A DNA stretch of 15,294 nt from an uncultured Oscillospiraceae bacterium (GTDB lineage Bacteria > Bacillota > Clostridia > Oscillospirales > Ruminococcaceae), in NCBI GenBank assembly GCA_934454435.1, contig CAKSGA010000055.1, forward strand, positions 1 to 15,294, in the 5' to 3' direction. Below are positions 13,921 through 15,294 of the stretch, in pieces. The stretch's first letter is position 1, and each line of letters begins with the position of its first letter. Below the pieces are notes generated by a model. That model ran no database searches and was not told the origin of the DNA. It was given only the letters and a program-made list of their open reading frames with translations. The position numbers and the translations under genes are program-made.

Positions 13921-15294
13921 AAAACGGAACGGGAACTGTAACCCTGGTCGGGGCGGGCTGCGGCAGCCGTGACCTTATGACACTGCGGGGAATGGAAGCC
14001 CTGAAAGCCTGCGAAGCTGTGGTATATGACAGCCTTATCGACAAAAGCCTGCTGGACTTCTGCCCGGGTGCGGAGAAAATATGCGTTGGCAAGCGTGCCG
14101 GGCAGCATTCCGCAGTGCAGGAGGAGATAAACCGCATTCTTGTGGAGCTGGCGAAGTCCGGGAAGAACGTGGTGCGGCTGAAGGGCGGCGACCCGTTCGT
14201 TTTTGGCAGGGGCGGGGAAGAGATACTCGAACTGAAGCGGAACGGCGTCAGGTTTGATATAGTGCCCGGAGTGACTTCCTGCGTGGCAGTGCCGGAGCTT
14301 GCGGGAATTCCGGTCACGCACCGACGCTCCGCCCGGAGCTTCCACGTGATAACCGGGCACACCGCCGACAGCTGCACGCCGGAAAGGCTGGAACAGTACG
14401 CCGGGTTTGACGGTACGCTTGTGTTCCTGATGGGGCTGAATTCCCTCGGGGAGATCGCAGCGGGTCTTGTTTCGGGCGGAATGCCCGGGAGCACTCCTGC
14501 GGCGGTGATCTCTGACGGAGCTTCGGCAAGGCAGAGAACGGTACGGGGCGTGCTTTCGGACATCGCAGAAAAGGTCATCGCAGCGGGGCTTTCAGCACCG
14601 GCGGTGATAGTCGTGGGTGAAACTGCCGGGTATGATCTCTCGCCGGATATCCCGCTTCCGCTGAAGGGCGTGAGGGTCGCAGTCATCTCCACGCCGGAAA
14701 CGGCGGAAAAGCTCTCGGGGCAGCTTGGCAGGCTGGGTGCGGATGTATACCGTGCCGGGGGAATGAAAGTCTGCGGGTTCCCTGAACCTCCCGCTGACAT
14801 TACGGAGAAGCTGAACAGCTGTACCTATATCGCACTGACAAGTCCTAACGGCGCAAGAATGTTCCTGAAAATGCTGCGGGAGTTCCACGTTGATCACCGC
14901 AGCCTTTCCGGCAAGACCTTTGCGGCGGTTGGTCCCGGCACTGCCGGAGCCCTCGGCGATGGGGGGATCTATGCGGATCTCATGCCGGAGGAGTACAACA
15001 CGGCTTCTCTCGGCAGGCTTCTCAGCAGTGAGCTGATGCCGCAGGACAGGCTGCTGATACTCCGTTCTGAGGAGGGTTCGCCGGAGCTCACGCAGATACT
15101 GGACGCCGCCGGAGCAAAGTACGACGACGTGAAGCTGTACAGGACCGCTGAAAAGTCCGGAAGCGCCGTGGACTGCGGGTTTGCGGTGTTCACGAGTGCC
15201 GGGGCGGCGAGGAGCTTCTTTGAAGCGGGAGGCTCGTTGTCGGCTGGCACGGCGCCGGTCGCAATAGGAAAAATAACCGCCGCTGAGCTTAAAC
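13917..15294 (+). CDS. Uroporphyrinogen-III C-methyltransferase / uroporphyrinogen-III synthase fusion, 3' end cut
   Basis: An open frame of 459 codons running off the right edge, with two fused enzymes. Residues 1 to about 240 are a CobA/SUMT methyltransferase that turns uroporphyrinogen III into precorrin-2 using SAM: VTLVGAGCGSRDLMTLRG, VRLKGGDPFVFGRGGEE (the KGGDPF motif starts at residue 89), VPGVTS, HRRSARSFHVITGH and LVFLMGL. From about residue 250 a HemD domain cyclises hydroxymethylbilane to uroporphyrinogen III: GVRVAVISTPETAEKL, ALTSPNGARMFL, AVGPGTAGAL and VFTSAGAARSFF. GCG in the first glycine loop replaces the common GPG. AAGGAG (13897-13902) is 14 nt upstream; the ATGA overlap with hemC suggests coupled translation. 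Such fusions are known in clostridia. Only the last HemD residues should be missing. Confidence 0.93.
   Translation, partial: MKNGTGTVTLVGAGCGSRDLMTLRGMEALKACEAVVYDSLIDKSLLDFCPGAEKICVGKRAGQHSAVQEEINRILVELAKSGKNVVRLKGGDPFVFGRGGEEILELKRNGVRFDIVPGVTSCVAVPELAGIPVTHRRSARSFHVITGHTADSCTPERLEQYAGFDGTLVFLMGLNSLGEIAAGLVSGGMPGSTPAAVISDGASARQRTVRGVLSDIAEKVIAAGLSAPAVIVVGETAGYDLSPDIPLPLKGVRVAVISTPETAEKLSGQLGRLGADVYRAGGMKVCGFPEPPADITEKLNSCTYIALTSPNGARMFLKMLREFHVDHRSLSGKTFAAVGPGTAGALGDGGIYADLMPEEYNTASLGRLLSSELMPQDRLLILRSEEGSPELTQILDAAGAKYDDVKLYRTAEKSGSAVDCGFAVFTSAGAARSFFEAGGSLSAGTAPVAIGKITAAELK

Overview
The window looks like a chromosomal segment of a Gram-positive member of the Clostridia, most like a Ruminococcus-type gut bacterium with a fairly GC-rich genome. 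The evidence is strong AGGAGG-like ribosome binding sites, sigma-A promoters very close to TTGACA-17-TATAAT, glycogen and fucose-glycan genes, an ilvA leader that looks like a T-box, and a compact C5-pathway tetrapyrrole operon with a fused CobA-HemD. The species is an inference. No insertion sequence, phage gene, CRISPR array, rRNA or tRNA was seen.

Layout, left to right. (1) Positions 1-1362, minus strand: the N-terminal 454 codons of a glycogen branching enzyme (GlgB), starting at TTG and cut by the window edge. (2) Positions 1363-4500: a TetR-family regulator and an intracellular GH95-type alpha-L-fucosidase, both plus strand, each with its own promoter, closed by a strong terminator. The glgB and tetR promoters overlap and fire away from a shared start region. 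(3) Positions 4501-7128: a two-gene plus-strand operon of unknown function. It encodes a membrane protein with two YcxB-like domains around two transmembrane helices, and a 470-residue soluble protein that I do not recognise. A 180-nt leader precedes it, with hairpins, a near-repeat and a possible 34-codon ORF. (4) Positions 7129-9112, minus strand: ilvA (threonine deaminase) and ridA (enamine/imine deaminase), behind a perfect-consensus promoter and a 365-nt attenuator leader with T-box stem I features. (5) Positions 9223-10705, minus strand: a MATE-family efflux transporter with an intrinsic terminator inside its leader. (6) Positions 10801-11176, minus strand: a 73-codon gene resembling small clostridial proteins with an RDAC-type motif. 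(7) Position 11235 to the right edge, plus strand: hemA, a CysG N-terminal-type siroheme synthase, hemC and a cobA-hemD fusion that runs off the window.

How the genes work together. The tetrapyrrole operon takes glutamyl-tRNA towards hydroxymethylbilane (HemA, HemC; the HemL and HemB steps must be encoded elsewhere), then to uroporphyrinogen III (HemD domain), precorrin-2 (CobA domain) and sirohydrochlorin/siroheme (CysG N-terminal type). IlvA makes reactive enamines that RidA removes, so that gene pair is a coherent metabolic unit. The fucosidase has no signal peptide and would act on imported fucosylated oligosaccharides, plausibly under control of the adjacent TetR. The least explained parts are the YcxB-like/470-residue operon with its leader, the ilvA leader without a recognisable canonical T-box sequence, and an inverted repeat bracketing the hemA promoter.
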